DNA of 6,420 nt from NCBI GenBank assembly GCA_024654105.1, contig JANLID010000134.1, forward strand, positions 1-6,420, read 5' to 3'. The position numbers and the translations under genes were made by a program. The DNA comes from Gallionella sp. (GTDB taxonomy: Bacteria; Pseudomonadota; Gammaproteobacteria; Burkholderiales; Gallionellaceae). Shown piece after piece: positions 5,828 through 6,420 of the stretch. The number at the start of each line of letters is the position of its first letter. The stretch's first letter is position 1. Under the pieces are notes generated by a model that made no database searches, had not been told where the DNA came from, and saw nothing but the letters and a program-made list of their open reading frames with translations.

Positions 5828-5856
5828 TTGACCAAGGCATCGATTACCCGCAGAAT
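5828..5856 (+). promoter_or_regulatory. Candidate sigma-70 promoter for the export permease
   Basis: TTGACC (5828-5833, five of six consensus bases) and CAGAAT (5851-5856, four of six) are separated by exactly 17 bp. Transcription would begin near 5863, about 17-26 bases before the permease start. A promoter here would let the export genes be expressed despite the insertion between them and cysC. Prediction is by eye only. Confidence 0.35.
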
Positions 5857-5885
5857 CGTGCGAGTGATTTCCGAATGCAATGAGC

Positions 5886-5930
5886 ACGATGACTTTCAAC
5901 CCCCTGCGCATCTTTGCCGACATCTGGCGC
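5886..5930 (+). repeat. 45-bp direct repeat, copy 2
   Basis: Partner of 2952-2996 in the same orientation, one mismatch. It includes the start codon and the first 14 codons of the intact permease and marks the right edge of the accessory segment. The repeat starts are 2,934 bp apart. Confidence 0.9.
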
Positions 5931-6420
5931 AACCGCTACCTGCTCGGCCAGATGATCAAACGCGACGTGCTGCTGCGCTACCGCGGCGCAATGTTCGGCG
6001 TGTTGTGGATATTCCTCAGCCCGCTGGTGATGTTAGGAATTTTCGCCTTTGTGTTCGGCCATATCTTTCAGGCGCGCTGGCCGCAACAGCAGGAAGGGCT
6101 GCCCTTCTGGCTAGTCCTGTACTGCGGCCTGATCGTATTCAACATCTTCGCCGAAGCCGTATCCCGCTCGTCCTCAGCGGTGCGCGGCTACCCAAATTTC
6201 GTGAAAAAGATCATCTTCCCGGTGGAAATCCTGCCTCTGGTTCCCATTGGTGCAGGGCTGGTGCATGGCGCATTCAATTTTCTCATCCTGCTGGCGGCAT
6301 TGGCCTGGACGGGCAATCTGCATGGACAGGTGCTGCTGTTTCCGCTTCTGCTGATTCCGCTGCTGCTGCTTGCCGTGGGTTTTGCCTGGTTTCTCGCCGC
6401 CTGGGGCGTGTTCATCAAGG
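5889..6420 (+). CDS. wzm: ABC-2 type polysaccharide export permease, 5' part
   Basis: The first 177 residues of an inner-membrane ABC-transporter permease that, with an ATPase partner (Wzt-like, expected downstream), moves finished polysaccharide across the inner membrane. The cytoplasmic N-terminal segment contains RDVLLRYRGAMFGVLW, a hallmark of the Wzm/KpsM/TagG family, followed by membrane segments at about 35-57, 72-91, 113-141 and 148-176. The loop motif NFVKKIIFPVEILPL (103-117) is also typical of this family. The family is usually 255-275 residues, so about one third lies beyond the window; the frame is intact to the end. I chose the ATG at 5889 because the repeated copy at 2955 has its ribosome binding site there; an in-frame ATG at 5880 is possible. 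No good Shine-Dalgarno sequence precedes either one. The symbol denotes the family; capsule-type kpsM is not excluded. Confidence 0.88.
   Translation, partial: MTFNPLRIFADIWRNRYLLGQMIKRDVLLRYRGAMFGVLWIFLSPLVMLGIFAFVFGHIFQARWPQQQEGLPFWLVLYCGLIVFNIFAEAVSRSSSAVRGYPNFVKKIIFPVEILPLVPIGAGLVHGAFNFLILLAALAWTGNLHGQVLLFPLLLIPLLLLAVGFAWFLAAWGVFIK

Overview
The window looks like part of a cell-surface polysaccharide locus of a Gram-negative proteobacterium, most likely a betaproteobacterium. This rests on a TviB-type UDP-HexNAc dehydrogenase, an APS kinase, an ABC-2 (Wzm/KpsM-type) polysaccharide export permease, about 56-60% GC in the core genes, and short REP-like hairpins of kinds I recall from betaproteobacteria. 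The genus cannot be fixed from the sequence alone.

Layout. Positions 1-774 hold no convincing gene. From 732 to 846 there are three complementary arm pairs, two of them in pseudoknot-like order. They overlap a 35-codon open frame (775-882) that may be the broken N-terminus of a polysaccharide-cluster gene. The core then starts: a UDP-N-acetyl-hexosamine 6-dehydrogenase (897-2183), a REP-like hairpin, and cysC (2269-2892). Just after cysC is a remnant of only the first 14 codons of the export permease, with a Shine-Dalgarno-like sequence. The intact permease begins 2,934 bp later at 5889 and runs off the window. Two 45-bp direct repeats (2952-2996 and 5886-5930, one mismatch) therefore bracket an inserted accessory segment.

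The accessory segment contains a tightly spaced two-gene unit. Gene 1 (3181-4602) encodes an exported multidomain protein: signal peptide, unknown N-terminal domain, EGF-like Cys-rich segment, bacterial Ig-like domain, and a C-terminal domain with the His/Asp/His pattern of LAS-type peptidoglycan peptidases (MepA/VanX/M15). Gene 2 (4605-5654) encodes an exported protein of unknown family with a helical C-terminus. Base composition drops to about 44% GC between roughly 4156 and 5278. One break falls at the Ig/peptidase domain boundary of gene 1 and the other inside gene 2. A 43-bp piece of the Ig-like coding sequence recurs downstream as a paralogous fragment (5663-5806). Four tandem 7-bp units lie at the 5' end of gene 1, and losing or gaining one would stop translation.

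How it fits together (inference): the core genes make and export a surface polysaccharide containing amino-sugar uronic acids, with PAPS from CysC possibly supplying sulfation. The inserted pair looks like a swappable, possibly phase-variable exported effector module, comparable to toxin/immunity or surface-antigen cassettes, that landed at the permease start and left repeated gene fragments at its edges. The effector/immunity reading is a hypothesis, not something the sequence proves.
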